Source: Heracleum sosnowskyi (lineage: Eukaryota; Streptophyta; Magnoliopsida; Apiales; Apiaceae). Taken from it: a stretch of DNA of 64,000 nucleotides. Positions 45,876 to 58,349 of the stretch are shown here, one piece after another. The notes under the pieces are model-generated. The model searched no databases and had not been told where the DNA came from. It saw nothing but the letters and a program-made list of their open reading frames with translations. The stretch is from the NCBI GenBank assembly GCA_030848705.1, contig CM061238.1:77772685-77836684 (forward strand), read 5' to 3'. A program made the translations under genes and the position numbers. Each line of letters starts with the position of its first letter. The stretch's first letter is position 1.

Positions 45876-47018
45876 TGTAACACCCCCAGATCCGGGGTCA
45901 GGAATCTGGGTTGTCACGCTCCATCAATTATACAATACATGCATTACTTACAACATTCTAATAATACAACTCCAAAGACCCCAATCACTTACGCGCGCAC
46001 ACACAAGTTATAGCCTTGGAAATGAGCAACAATAAGTAACATTTGTTATTACAAATCAAATGTACTATCCAGGATCTCATCTATCATTTACAACCTCTAC
46101 TATAAGTTAAAATAATAGACCTCACAATTCTATACAAGGTTCAATAATGCAAACCTACTCGATAATAATTCTCACTAATTCAGTCTGCAACTGTTCTGCT
46201 AACTCCGACAGTATCCATCTTGCTGAACTAACTCAAGGGTGGTCTCTCCATTCCCTTGCTCTCGTAATATGGGGTGAATCGGAAATGTTTTCTTCATGCT
46301 GAAAGTTTTTAATAAAGCAAGAATGAGCTAATAGCGCTCAGCAAGAAATCTATCCAGATTAATCTTTAAACCTTTAAGGTAAATAATCCATATAGGATCC
46401 ATGTTTAAAAACTACTAGGGTTTGTCCCCAAAATAGTATCACGTTCAAAATAGTGTATGGCCTATAATCATACTCAAATACTTTTCGTAAATCATTTAGA
46501 AATCCTTGGTATCGATATAATGAACCAAGATTCAAAACATATCTTTTAAAATAGATATCAAATATTTGAATCAAGGCTCAAAGCCTATCCATTGTTTCAA
46601 ACACTATATAGTTCAATATACTGTATCTCTTAAATATCTTCTCAACATATATACACACATATCTATTTAGATATCTCATACTGTTCAAAATACTGTAAAA
46701 TATCAGTAATGAACACCTTTGAAACTCCGTTCATATACAGAACGATATGTTTATATATTCTTTTCGTCAAAACATGCCATACAGGTCAAATACTGTATGA
46801 GGTATAGTACTTTGTTAAAATATTATTAACAAGTATCCGTAACCGGTATTTAACCCAAGTTACCAAACATTTCCGAAATTCCAATCCTTGGAAAAACATG
46901 GGGAGTTGTACAGGGCTACGCACTGGTATGCGATGATCAGTCATCATACCAAAGATTCTCTACTAGTAGATGGATAATCCCGAAGGTCATTACCCTAGCC
47001 GTATACGGGCTTTTAGGT

Positions 47019-47165
47019 TGGACCGGCGTCACTCGGCCTCTTACTCATTTGTAACCACATGGCGACATCAAGGCCACACAAGTGGACCCGCTCCCTGATA
47101 ACGGATTCCACTGGACTGGCGTCATCCAGCCTCTTATTCATTTCCACCTGGCGACATCAAGGCCA
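47019..47165. repeat. Two-unit minisatellite in the LTR of C1
   Basis: 47019-47077 and 47112-47165 share TGGAC(C/T)GGCGTCA, then CCTCTTA(C/T)TCATTT and GGCGACATCAAGGCCA, offset about 93 bases. The LTR of C2 lacks this and has a different repeat at the matching place. Confidence 0.75.
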
Positions 47166-47689
47166 GCAAAATAGTTTTTATTTGCGGGACCGTGCGTTAC
47201 TCGGCCACTTACGCGAAATGTTGTTCCCCCAACTATCTTCAACTGGAACGGATATTAATCCAGTTCCCCAAGCATAAGCTTGTTGATAGGTTTTGAAAAA
47301 TACCCTTACTTTCGGAATATATCGGAAGTAAGTCACAATGTGGGTTGACCGTTGTCAACTGACCTCGATCCTCGAGTAAAACATTTTGAAATTACGACCT
47401 AGGAGTTTTGTAAAATATCTTTAGCTCTGATAATTCAGAAACCCAAACTATATCACTTTTAATGAAAGAGGCAAGTGAAATCATATGTTCACTTCCTGGA
47501 ATGGATTCCCAATTTTTGATAAGTCCAAACCTTAATCCTCATTTGGAATAAATAATTTAAAAGTAGTTTGGAACCCCTACTATAGTCACATAAATCTCTT
47601 TTGAGATCAAAAAGTAATTTAAATAACTATTGGAACCTTACGTAATATTTCAATAAGGTTCTATGATTTTTTTTAAAATCATTTTTGGA

Positions 47690-47960
47690 ATATTTAATAA
47701 ATATTCAAATAATAAATATTGAATTATTATTCAATAAAATTCTACTTCAGTGAATATTCAAAATAATATTCACTTAATTAAATAAATATTCAAATAATAA
47801 ATATTGAATTATTATTCAATAAAATTTCCACTTAAGTGAATATTCAAAAGTAATATTCACTTAATTAAATAAATATCCAAATAATATTTATAATAATATT
47901 ATTTAAATATCTCACATTAAATATCCAATAATATATATATTGGAATATTTAATCAACATT
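47690..47960. repeat. AT-rich hairpin repeats in the LTR of C1
   Basis: About two and a half units of roughly 92 bases, each with AATAAATATTGAATTATTA and a GTGAATATTC...AATATTCAC inverted repeat. Confidence 0.7.
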
Positions 47961-48254
47961 TTTAAAAAAATATAACTGTCCCTGGAATATATATTGGAAT
48001 ATATAACTGTTTTTAAAAATACTAATTTGACTCCCGGTCTAAGTTTTAAAATCCTCGTACGAGCGCTCTACCCTTAGAGCCTCTATAACACCTCGGTTTA
48101 TATCTAAAATGTACATAGCATATAAACCCTTATATATCACAAAGCTCTTTACCATAAGCATAATCAGTTTTTATTCTTTTCATAGTATTAAAACAGAATA
48201 TATCACAACACCACATTAAACACAACAGCATCACTTATATGATGTAGGGTTTGA

Positions 48255-48412
48255 AAGCATGCATCTATCATATGCATATATTATAATCTTAATAGTTTTA
48301 AAAATCCAACCACATCCATATACGATGTATGGTTTGACAGCATGCATAATATCATATGCATATATTACATTTGGAAGCATGCATCTATCATATGCATCAT
48401 TAGTATAAGTAA
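48255..48412. repeat. CATGCAT/CATATGCAT repeats in the LTR of C1
   Basis: Three diverged copies of AGCATGCAT(A/C)...ATCATATGCAT within 160 bases. CATGCA is the core of plant RY elements; whether it acts here is unknown. Similar repeats are at 56205-56345 in the LTR of C2. Confidence 0.6.
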
Positions 48413-50720
48413 TTTAAAATTACAGCATGCAATGAGAAAACTTGCCTCGGGTCCTTGGTTGTTAGGGGTTCGAGACTTGTCGCAAATCTATAAACAAAGA
48501 AATACTCGATCAGTCCCCTAACGTAATCATTCGCTCATAACACTCATTTAAAGTCAACTATATGTTAAACACATCATGTAGCCACGTTATTCCTCAACAA
48601 TGTTCGTGTTTTAATCGACTCGAAATAATCCTTTATCTTAGTCACAACGGTTGGTCAAAGTAGTATCCTAGAGTTGACTTTTCATAGAGTTACTGTTACG
48701 CGACTCGTGCTCTAACACTTTTAATAAATCGGAAAATTCGTATTTAAATACGAAACCACTTCTAAAATCATCTTGAGTATTTTTAATATTTATCATAAAA
48801 GTTTTGATCTCAAAACAGGGGTTTAACCTGGTGAAATGTATTTTCAAACTTGGATGAGCTACAGAAAGTTACTATTCGCACGCCTTTCACTAAAACGCTC
48901 ATATCTCCTTAACCGTTAATCGAATGACACACTGTTTTCGCGTGCGCGATCTAGGGAAAGAATAGAAAAAAAATCCTTGAAATTTTGTTTCTGCTTAAGG
49001 GGGTGAAATTCCCGAGAGCAGCAGATTTTTGGCAGTGAAGTGCAGAACCACTTACTCCTCGCGCAGCTTTGGTTCCGACATTTTTATAAAATCGAAAAAT
49101 TATCTTTTTAAGCCGAAACCTTCTCGATTCACTTACTAACTGTCCATGTTAGTATCAATTTTAATATCATATCCTAATTCCATTTTTAAGGGGCTTTATC
49201 AAAGGTTCAAAGTTCACTTAGTAAACTACTTCGTTATCCGAAACCGCTTTCCCTAAAACTAGTGTTTCTCTTAAACCGTAAATCGAAACGACACGATTAT
49301 TTCGCCAAAATAAACTACAAGACAAGACCTACATGATCATGGTCAGTTAGGGTTGCTTTCATGTCATGGGTTTACCCGAGGTTTCTGCTTAAACTATCTA
49401 ATGAAAATTCGACATGGTAACGACGCTAATTCATGATTCCCGTGTTTAAAACACTCTAACAAACCACCAATCGTCACCCAAGCAATCATACTTCTAATTT
49501 CCCCAAATCAAGCCACTTATATTCTGCCTAAACATGTTCATATCAATACTCATAAGTTTAACCACTAATTAACCACTAAACATCATCATAATCATGCAAA
49601 TATCCTTAATATCACATCATCACTAAACATTATCCATATCATCATTATAATCAAAGTATAACAAAGTGTGTGAGAGGTTTATACCTTCCTTGGTACTTGG
49701 TAAAGACTAACAATAGCTTGTATACTCTCCCTTGATCCTTAATCATCCTTAGCAATCCTTAAAACTCAAGAACAAAACAAAATATTTCATGAGTCACTAT
49801 TCATGCCTCAACTTTGATCCAATCTTTAACCATGCTAAAATTCTTTGATGGACATTAGATTTTTAACGTACCTTGGGTATATAGTGAGGGAGCTATGGTT
49901 CAAATTTGGTGATTTTAGGATGAGTATATTTGGAGTTATGAAATGTTCTTTCCACCATGGTCAAGCTGGGCAGGAATTTGAGAGAAAATGGGGAAGATAA
50001 ATATTTGCTTGATTTCTTTTCTTTCTTTTGTCAAAATAACCCTTAATGACCATCTTCTCATTTGTGTGGTTGTGGTGGAGTTTTTTCATCCATGACATAT
50101 GTCATTTTTAACTTGTGGTTGTGATGAAAGTGGTGACAATGTGGTGATTTATCACCTTGTCATTGTTTTGTCACACCTTGTCATCCTCCTGCATCATGCT
50201 TGTGTCATATTTTGTATCCTCAATCCTCTTATATGTTACACTTGATGATCTTATATGATACTTCCCCTCCGGTTAGGGTTTAATCCATAATTCGCTACGC
50301 GTTTGTTTCGCGATAGTTTCAAGTGATTTTAAAAACGTTTCTCTGTACCAATGCTAGGAGATACTTCCTTGATCTTTCCATTTCCTTGGTTTAATATATG
50401 ATCCTAGATTTCTTACCTTGGTTTAAGATATGATCATGGATTTCTCATTCTACATACTTTCTCAAAACGATCAAATCAATACATCCTTGATTGTCCAGTG
50501 AATAGTGATTTAAAACTCGAATGGAAATCTTCTAATTCTGATCGCATTTACATTCTCTTATTCTCCTTATACATCACTAATATAACTTCGAAACATTCAT
50601 TCCATGTCTTCTATATAGTGTGGTCTGAAATATTTTTCATCAGCAAATTCACTATTCATCGACATTTACTATTCATCAAATTTTTTTTTTTAACTAAGTC
50701 CAAAATTTGGGGTTATTACA

Positions 50721-50733
50721 GTCTCCCCTCCTT
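50721..50733 (-). promoter_or_regulatory. Polypurine tract of C1
   Basis: Minus strand AAGGAGGGGAGAC next to the LTR start. Confidence 0.85.
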
Positions 50734-53675
50734 AAAAGGATTCCGTCCCGGAATCTAAGAAAATAGCCGAGATTACTTTTCCAATATAGAAATCTCCAGT
50801 TTCCAGGTTGAATCTTCAACCCTCTGTTTTCATTACAACACTTACTCATTCCGGCCTGTGATATCTACCGGACGCTTTATATATCTATCAACATCCGACT
50901 ACTCTTTCAATCGGCGGTACAACGCTTACCGTAACTTCGGTTCTCTGAAATGTTTCTTTCGGTCGGTCCGTCGGTCTGCGGATCCTACGTAGTGCTCGCA
51001 CTCAAACTCGTCGCCAAACATGTTTGGAAAACTCCTCTCGAATCGGGAGTTCATTCATTGGTCCTTATCTGACACAATGGTGCCTGGAACTCCACGTCAC
51101 CCAACTATCTCTTTCGTAACTCTTCGATTAAAGATCTCTTGCTAAAAACAAAATATGAGTAGACTCATTTAATCCATCAATTATAGCTCAATTGACGTCA
51201 TAGTCCGACTTGATTCTTGTTGATCATATCACAGAATCCATTATAGTAAAATTACATTCCTAATCAGGAATCTCTACTAACTATGATAGTCAACTAGGTC
51301 TTTGTTCTGCCTTCATTTTCTAACATATCCAATATTTACTTACCAATCGATAAATCCTTTTATTTATCGGGCTACCTATAACATTTCCTTAACTTTCTTT
51401 ACCTTTTCGTACTCTCGGTGTAGCTGTCTCTCTAGGACAGATCTATATTCCTTAATTCGTTCTGGCTCAATCAGGACTTTGAAATAATCCTCGTTGTACT
51501 CTTAACTTCAACTTCATCCTTTCAGTTCCTCTTATTAGTCCTTTCGAAGATTTAGCATCCTTTATCCCTTGAACATTTGGAACCCCAACTTGGTAGAAAA
51601 AATACCTTATGATTCCTTTATCATCTTTCTCAGTATTTAATTCTTTCTTCAACATTAACTTTATACCTTCACGCGTCATTCGTTCTTGACATAACTAAAT
51701 TTACGGCAACAATTTTGGTTGCATTGCAATCTCAACTAGTCTCTCAATACCATTTTTAACCTCAATTTCCATTTTCTCAAATCCTTGGATTAACTTTATC
51801 CAACGATGTTATCATCTTAAGTCTCTCCGACTAAGGGCATCGGCCACCGCATTGGCCTTCCCTGGGCGGTAAAGAATCCCACCGTCATAATCCTTGATTA
51901 GCTTTAGCTATCTTTTCAATTCTCATGGTAAGTTCTTTCTGGGAAAGTGTATCTAATGCTCTTATGACTTGTATAAATCTCGCACTTCTTTCCATACAAT
52001 TAGTGCCTCCAAATCTTTAAAGCGAAAAGTATCGCTTCCAATTATAAGTCATGTGTAGGGTATCTAAATTCATATTCCTTTAATTGTTTGGATGCATACG
52101 CAATTACCATTATGTGCTGCATAAGTACACACCCTAATCCTTTATGCGATGTGTCGCTATAGATCACAAAATCTTCCTTCCCGTCTGGCAGTACCAGCAC
52201 AGGGCGGTGACTAGTCTCTTCTTTAATTCCCGGAAACTTTTCTCACATTTCTCGGTCCATTCAACTTTTCAGTCTTTCGAGTAATTCTGGTCAGTGGGGC
52301 TACTATCTTAGCAAAATCTTGTACACATCTTCAGTAATATCCGTCTAAATCCACAAAATTACTCACCTTGGTTGGTGTGGTTGGTCTTTCCCAGTTCGAA
52401 ACAGCTTTTATATTAGCGGGGTCAACCAGCACCTCTTCATTGTTGACCATATGTCCTAAAAACTGTACTTCCCTTAGCCAAAACTCGCACTTTGAGAACT
52501 TGGCATATAACTTTTCTCTCCTCAGTGCTTCTAACACTATCCTCAAACGTTCTACATGTTCTTCCTCGGTCTTTGAGGTAAACCAAAATATTGGCGATGT
52601 CACTATGACACACTTATCCAAATACTTCTTGAAAACTCGATTCATCAAGTCCATGGAAGCTGCAAGGGCATTCGTCAGCCCAAACGACATTACTAAAAAC
52701 TCGTAGTGTCCATACCTAGTGTGAAACGCAGTCTTGGGTACGTCCTCAGGTTTAATATTCAACTTGTGGTATCCAGTTCTCTCATCAATCTTTGAGGATT
52801 TAACTGCACCATGCAGCCGATCGAACAAATCACCGATCCTTGGCAGGGGTATTCATTCTTAACCGCTAGCCTATTTAGCTTTCGATAGTTTATGCACAGC
52901 CTCATGCTGCCGTCCTTTTTCTTCACCATTAACACGGGTGCATCCCACAGTGACACACTTGTTCTTATCATTCCTTTCCCTAACAATTCCTACAATTGAG
53001 CGACTAATTTATTCATCTCGACTGGAGCTAGTCGGTACGGGGCCTTCGAAACTGGCGTCGTTCTTGGAGCTAATTCTATAGCAACTTTATTTCTCTATCG
53101 GGTGGTAACCCCGGAAGATCTTCTGGACATACATCATCGAATTCATTGACAACATGGATATTATGTACACTAGGTACTTCCCGTTTCGTATCTATCACAG
53201 AGGCTAAACAAGTTTCACCTCCTTGGAGGTCAATTGTTCCCTCGTCCGACAATCTGAATTCTTACTTTCTTTCTTTCTCAATCTATTCACGTTTCATGCT
53301 CTATTTTCTTTATACCCATTTCTTTCTCGTCCACTTTGCTTCTATTTCTATCATAGTCGTTTCATTAACCAAGGTAACATAATCAGTCATTTCGAACACT
53401 CCGTTATTCTGAATTCGCATCATGCGAAACAAACTTTGGCAATTTCCATAAACTTTGATTCATAATTTGTCATACTCATTTGTTTTAGCGCTAAGCTTCA
53501 ACACTCTCTTTTTCCAAATATTAAGGAAAATACTTGCATGGTACCAAGAATACTTCAAGCAACAAAATATTTTATCAAATCTTTTTAAGAATTCTCGTCG
53601 AATGGGTGACCTTATTAGGTCTCAATCAATTATCATTTGGAAATTTCATCATCACAATTCACTGCATATAAAATG
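50734..53675 (-). pseudogene. pol: Decayed pol of chromovirus C1
   Basis: Many stops and shifts. From right to left on the minus strand: reverse transcriptase start (KAPYRLAPVEM-like, near 53030), DAPVLMVKKKDGSMRLC at about 52900-52950, the main reverse transcriptase block 52828-52331 (FSKIDERTGYHKLNI-like, GHYEFLVMSFGLTNA, FSKCEFWLREVQFLGH), RNase H remnants near 51840-52130, an integrase linker at 51679-51467 (EKDDKGIIRYF, VPNVQGIKD), GVPGTIVSD-like integrase core near 51080, and a chromodomain-like end near 50800 just before the polypurine tract. The catalytic Asp pair of reverse transcriptase is no longer readable. Order and motifs are those of plant chromoviruses. Confidence 0.8.
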
Positions 53676-54909
53676 TGTAACACCCCCAGACCCGGGGTCA
53701 GGAATCTGGGTTGTCACGCTCCATCAATTATATAATACCTGGATTACTTACAACATTCTAATAATATAACTCCAAAAGACCCCAATCACGTATGCACACA
53801 CACACAAGTTATAGCCTTGGAAATGAGCAACAATAAGTAACATTTGTTATTACAAATCAAATGTACTATCCAGGATCTCATCTATCATTTACAACCTCTA
53901 CCTGAAGTTAAAATAATAGACCTCACAATTCTATACAAGGTTTAATAATACAAACCTATTCGAAAACAATTCTTACTAACTCAGTCTACAGCTGTTCTGC
54001 TAAATCCGACAGTATCCATCTTGCTGAACTAACTCAAGGGTGGTCTCTCCATTCCCTTGCTCTCGTAACACGAGGTGAATCGGCAATGTTTTCTTCATGC
54101 TGAAAGATTTAATAAAGCAAGAATGAGCTAATAGTGCTCAGCAAGAAATCTATCCCAGTTTAAATCTTTAAACCTTTTAGGAAGATAATCCATATGGGAT
54201 CCATGTTTAAAACTACTAGGGTTTATCCCCAAAATAGTATATCGTTCAAAATACCGTATGACTTATAATCATACTCATATACTCTTGGTAATCATTTGGA
54301 AATCCTTGGTATCAATATAATGAACCAAGATTCAAAACATATCTTTTAAAATAGATATCAAATAATGGAATCAAGGCTTAAAGCCTATCCATTGATTCAA
54401 AATACTATACAGTTCAATATACTGTATATCTTAAATACCTTTTTAACATATATAATCACATATCTATTTAGATATCTCATACTGTTCAAAATACTGTAGA
54501 ATATCAGTAATGAACACCTTCTGTAAAAGAAGCAAGAATGAGCACTATAGCTCGACAATCAGATATAGCAGCTTAATCATATATGTAAGCTTATATCATA
54601 AAGGAAAACCTTTAAAACTTCATTCGTATACATAATGATATATATATTTCTCTTTTCGTCAAAACATACCATACAGTACGACTACTATATGAGGAACATC
54701 ATTACTCTTTACTGTCACATTATCAGTAACTCAGCGCCTAGGCTTTTGTTACAATGTACAGTTCAACTCCAATCGGAGGGAAGAAAGGGAATGTACTGGA
54801 ATACACGATACACGGTGAGCAGCCGTTTTATCGCAACTTAACTTTTCTACTAGTAGAAGGACGACTTCCTGTTCGGTTATCACCCTGACCGCATACGGGC
54901 CATTGTGCT

Positions 54910-55004
54910 AAGAGATCACTACCTCGGGCCTATTTCGTCACCGGGTAAGCCTTAGCACGCAAGAGATCACTACCTCGGGCCTATTTCGTCACCGGGTAAG
55001 CCTT
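54910..55004. repeat. Two-unit 51-bp minisatellite in the LTR of C2
   Basis: 54910-54953 and 54961-55004 are identical over 44 bases (start AAGAGATCACTACCTCGGGC, end GGGTAAGCCTT). Confidence 0.9.
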
Positions 55005-55564
55005 GATAATTTTTGGCACTACCCCGACACCTATTTCATTCCCGTGTAGGCCTTTCCAATTCCCATGATGAAAAACATTAATGAAACGGAAATCGGAAGT
55101 TAATTCCACATTTCCCAAGTACGAATACTTGTCAAAACTTTGTAACCGTTCAAAATACCTCACTCCAGAGTAATTGAAAGGAGTAAGTCAAAGTGTGGGT
55201 TGACATTAGCCAACGAGACTACCGATGATTACTACGTATTTTGAAATCATGACCAGGGAGTTTATTGAAATATCAGAGTTCAGCGAGTTTGAAATACTCT
55301 ACTTAAATGGGGGAGCCATCCCCTAGTTATAAGTATTCTAGAGGAACAGTGGAAGTAAAACTCTGTCCTCGAATTCTTGAACTAGATTCCCAGTTTTCGA
55401 TGAGTTGGAAAATACTAACCGCATTTAATTACCTTTAACTATCTGAAGATAATAGTTGGGAATCTCTATTTTAATACTCTTTTCTGGAAATCAGAAATTT
55501 ATATATTTTTGTGTAAATAATAGAACCTTTAATCCTATAATAAGTTTCTATGATTTTAAAACGC

Positions 55565-55860
55565 ATTTGGAATATTTAATAAATACCCAAATATTAAATA
55601 TTAAATTATTATACAATATAAAACCACCTAAGTGAATATTCAGAATAATATTCACTTAGTTAAATAATCTTCAAATAATAGGTATTGAATTGTCATTCAA
55701 TATAAACTACTTAAGGGAATATTCACAATAATATTCACTTAATTAAATAATAATCAATTAATAAATATTGAATTATTGTTCAATATAAACACTTAAGTGA
55801 ATATTCAAAAAATAATATTCACTTTAATCCAATAATATTTATTATAATATTATTTAAATA
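55565..55860. repeat. AT-rich hairpin repeats in the LTR of C2
   Basis: Three units of about 85-90 bases with GTGAATATTC...AATATTCAC inverted repeats; C1 has fewer. Confidence 0.7.
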
Positions 55861-58349
55861 TCTCACCTTAAATATCCCATAATATAGATATAGGAATATT
55901 TAATAAATCTTTAAAATATAACTGTCCCCGGAACCTTCCAGCTTTGGACAGTAGTTTAAGACAAAATAATAATTTGACTCCCGGTCTAAGTTTTAAAACC
56001 ATCGTACAAGTACTCTATACTTAGAGTCTTTAACCTTTAACCTTGGTTTATATCTAGTACTTATCTAGCATATAAACCTTATATCTTATACCGCTGTTTA
56101 TAAAGCGAAGACAGTTTTACGCTATTTCACAGCATAAAGCCGCATATATAGCAATACCACAACATATATCACAACAGCATTATTATATGGTATAGGGTTT
56201 GAAATATTGCATGCATCTATCATATGCATACATCACATCTCATCATTTTTAATACCATCACATCTATATACGATGTGAGGTTTGAAAGCATGCATAATAT
56301 CGTATGCATATATTACATTTGCAAGCATGCATCTATCATATGCATATTATCATAATATTGTACTTTAAAATAAAGCATGGGATGATAAAACTTGTCTCTG
56401 GTCCTTGGTCGTTACAGGTTCGAGAACTTGCCGGGAAATCTATAAACAAAGAAATACCCGATCAGTCCCCTGACTTAATCATTTAAAGTGCATTTAACTT
56501 AAGCACTAACGTTCTATTAACGAACATCAATTGTCTCGCTCTTGGTCATCTATAACCTCATAACATTCTGTAACTCTCAAGTCACAAGTTTGGGTGAAAA
56601 TCTATTCACAAATCCCAAGTATTTTTCCTTTACCATTTCCTTGTTTTAAACAATCCCTTAAGGGTATTTCACTCGCGCAACCTTCGTTCGCGTATTTTTA
56701 TAAAATCACCAACTCCTCTTTTTAACTCAAACCCTTCTAGGTTTCCTTTCCTAATTATACATACTAGTATCCATTTTAATATCTCAATCCAATTCCAATT
56801 TTAAAGGGCGTGATCCCTATCTCAAAGTTCATACAATGAACTATCTAGTTACGCGAAACCGTTTTCACTAAAACGGGCGTTTCTCTTAAACCGTAAATCA
56901 AAACGATACGATTCTTTCGCTAACGCAATCTAGGAAACAGAGCCTACATGCCATGGTCAGAAACTTCAAGTTTATGCCCTGTTTTACAACCATGGTTTCT
57001 GTCTAAACTACCTAAGTAAAATCCGACATGGTAACGGCGCTTACGCGTACTTCCCGTGTTTTTAAACACTCAATCCAATCTACAATCAACCATCAACCAA
57101 CCACCAATCAAACTCAAGCTAATACTACCATTTTTATGTCCAAACAAGGTCATACTCTTATTCATAAGTTTATCCACAAATCAACCATTAAACATGCTTA
57201 AAATCATGCATACATGCTTTATTATAACATAGTTCTCATTCAATCACTTCTAACTACTAGATCAAGCATAATCTTAAAAAGAAAGAAGTTTTATACCTTC
57301 CTTGGAGCTTAACAAAGACTATATATGGATGATATATCCTTCCTTGCTCCTTAACTAAGCTAATCAAACCTAAAAACACCAAAACAAATCAAGATCTTAT
57401 GAGTTTACTATTCACATCACTATTCATCATCAACTTTGAATCCATTTTTGACCAAGCTATGATCCACGGATGAGGCTAAGATTAGAGATCTACCTTGGAT
57501 ATAGGATGAGGGTGATTTAGAGCCCAAGATCAAGAATTATGGTTGAGTGGAAGTTGGAGCAAAATATTTAAGCCCTTGGTGATGAAGAAATAGCTGAATG
57601 CTTCATGTTCTTCATGGATGCATCTTTTTGCTTTGTTTTGTTTTGTTTTCTTTCCTTTTTCTTTTGTCTAATTAACCTTAATACTTTTGCCAATTAATTG
57701 TGTGGCTAATAGCAAGTTTTGTCACCAATGACAAGGCCATTTTGGATGTGTGGTGGTGGTGAAAGTGGTGACAAGGTGGTGATTCATCACCTTGTCATCA
57801 CTTTGTCATGCTTATGTCATCCCCTTGCATCATGATTATGTCATCCTTTGCATCCTCAATTATTTTATATATTGCACTTGATGATCTCATATATTACTCC
57901 TCCTTTGGTTAGGGTTTAATCCATAATTTGTTACGCTTTTGTTTCGCGATAGTTTCAAGTGGTTTTAAAAACGTTTCTCTGTACCAACGCTAGGGTACTT
58001 CCTTTGTCCTTCCATTACCTTTGTCTAATATATAATCTTAGGTTTCTCACCTTGGTTTAAGATATGATAATATATTTCTCATTCCACCTACTTTCTTAAA
58101 ACGATCAAATCAATACATCCTTAACTGTCCAGTGAATAGTGATTTAAAACTCGGATGGGAATCTTCTGATTCTGATCGCGTTTACATTCTTTTATTCTTC
58201 CTATACATCAATAATATCACTTTGAAACATTCATTCCATGTCGTCTACATAGTGTGGTCTGAAAAACTTTTCATCAGCAAAATTACTATTCATCACATTT
58301 ACTATTCATCAAAAAATTTTAACTAAGTCCAAAATTTGGGGTTATTACA

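Larger units (their letters stand above)
45876..50720 (-). repeat. 3' LTR of C1 (4845 bp)
   Basis: Plus strand starts TGTAACACCCCC and ends GGTTATTACA, so the minus-strand LTR runs TGTAATAACC...GGTGTTACA. The length is at the high end but known for Tekay-type chromoviruses. No gene is inside. It holds a minisatellite, AT-rich hairpin repeats and CATGCAT repeats, listed separately. It resembles 53676-58349 throughout except for the variable island. Confidence 0.9.
45876..53675 (-). mobile_element. Chromovirus (Tekay-like) C1, interrupted by C2
   Basis: 3' LTR (45876-50720), polypurine tract and 2.95 kb of decayed pol. At 53675 (sequence AAATG) the LTR of C2 begins. At the matching place in C2 (61292) the internal sequence continues, so C2 is inserted in C1 and the rest of C1 should lie beyond the window. 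C1 sits in the reverse transcriptase of A; the left flanking five bases are GCAAG. Confidence 0.85.
53676..58349 (-). repeat. 3' LTR of C2 (4674 bp)
   Basis: Same ends as the LTR of C1 (TGTAACACCCCC and GTTATTACA on plus). No gene inside. Differs from C1 mainly at about 54520-55200, where it has an extra stretch and its own tandem repeat. Confidence 0.9.

Noticed and set aside
50495..50760. Plus-strand 86-codon frame at the LTR/internal border of C1
   Set aside because: Crosses the LTR end and polypurine tract and is broken in C2 at the same place; chance frame.
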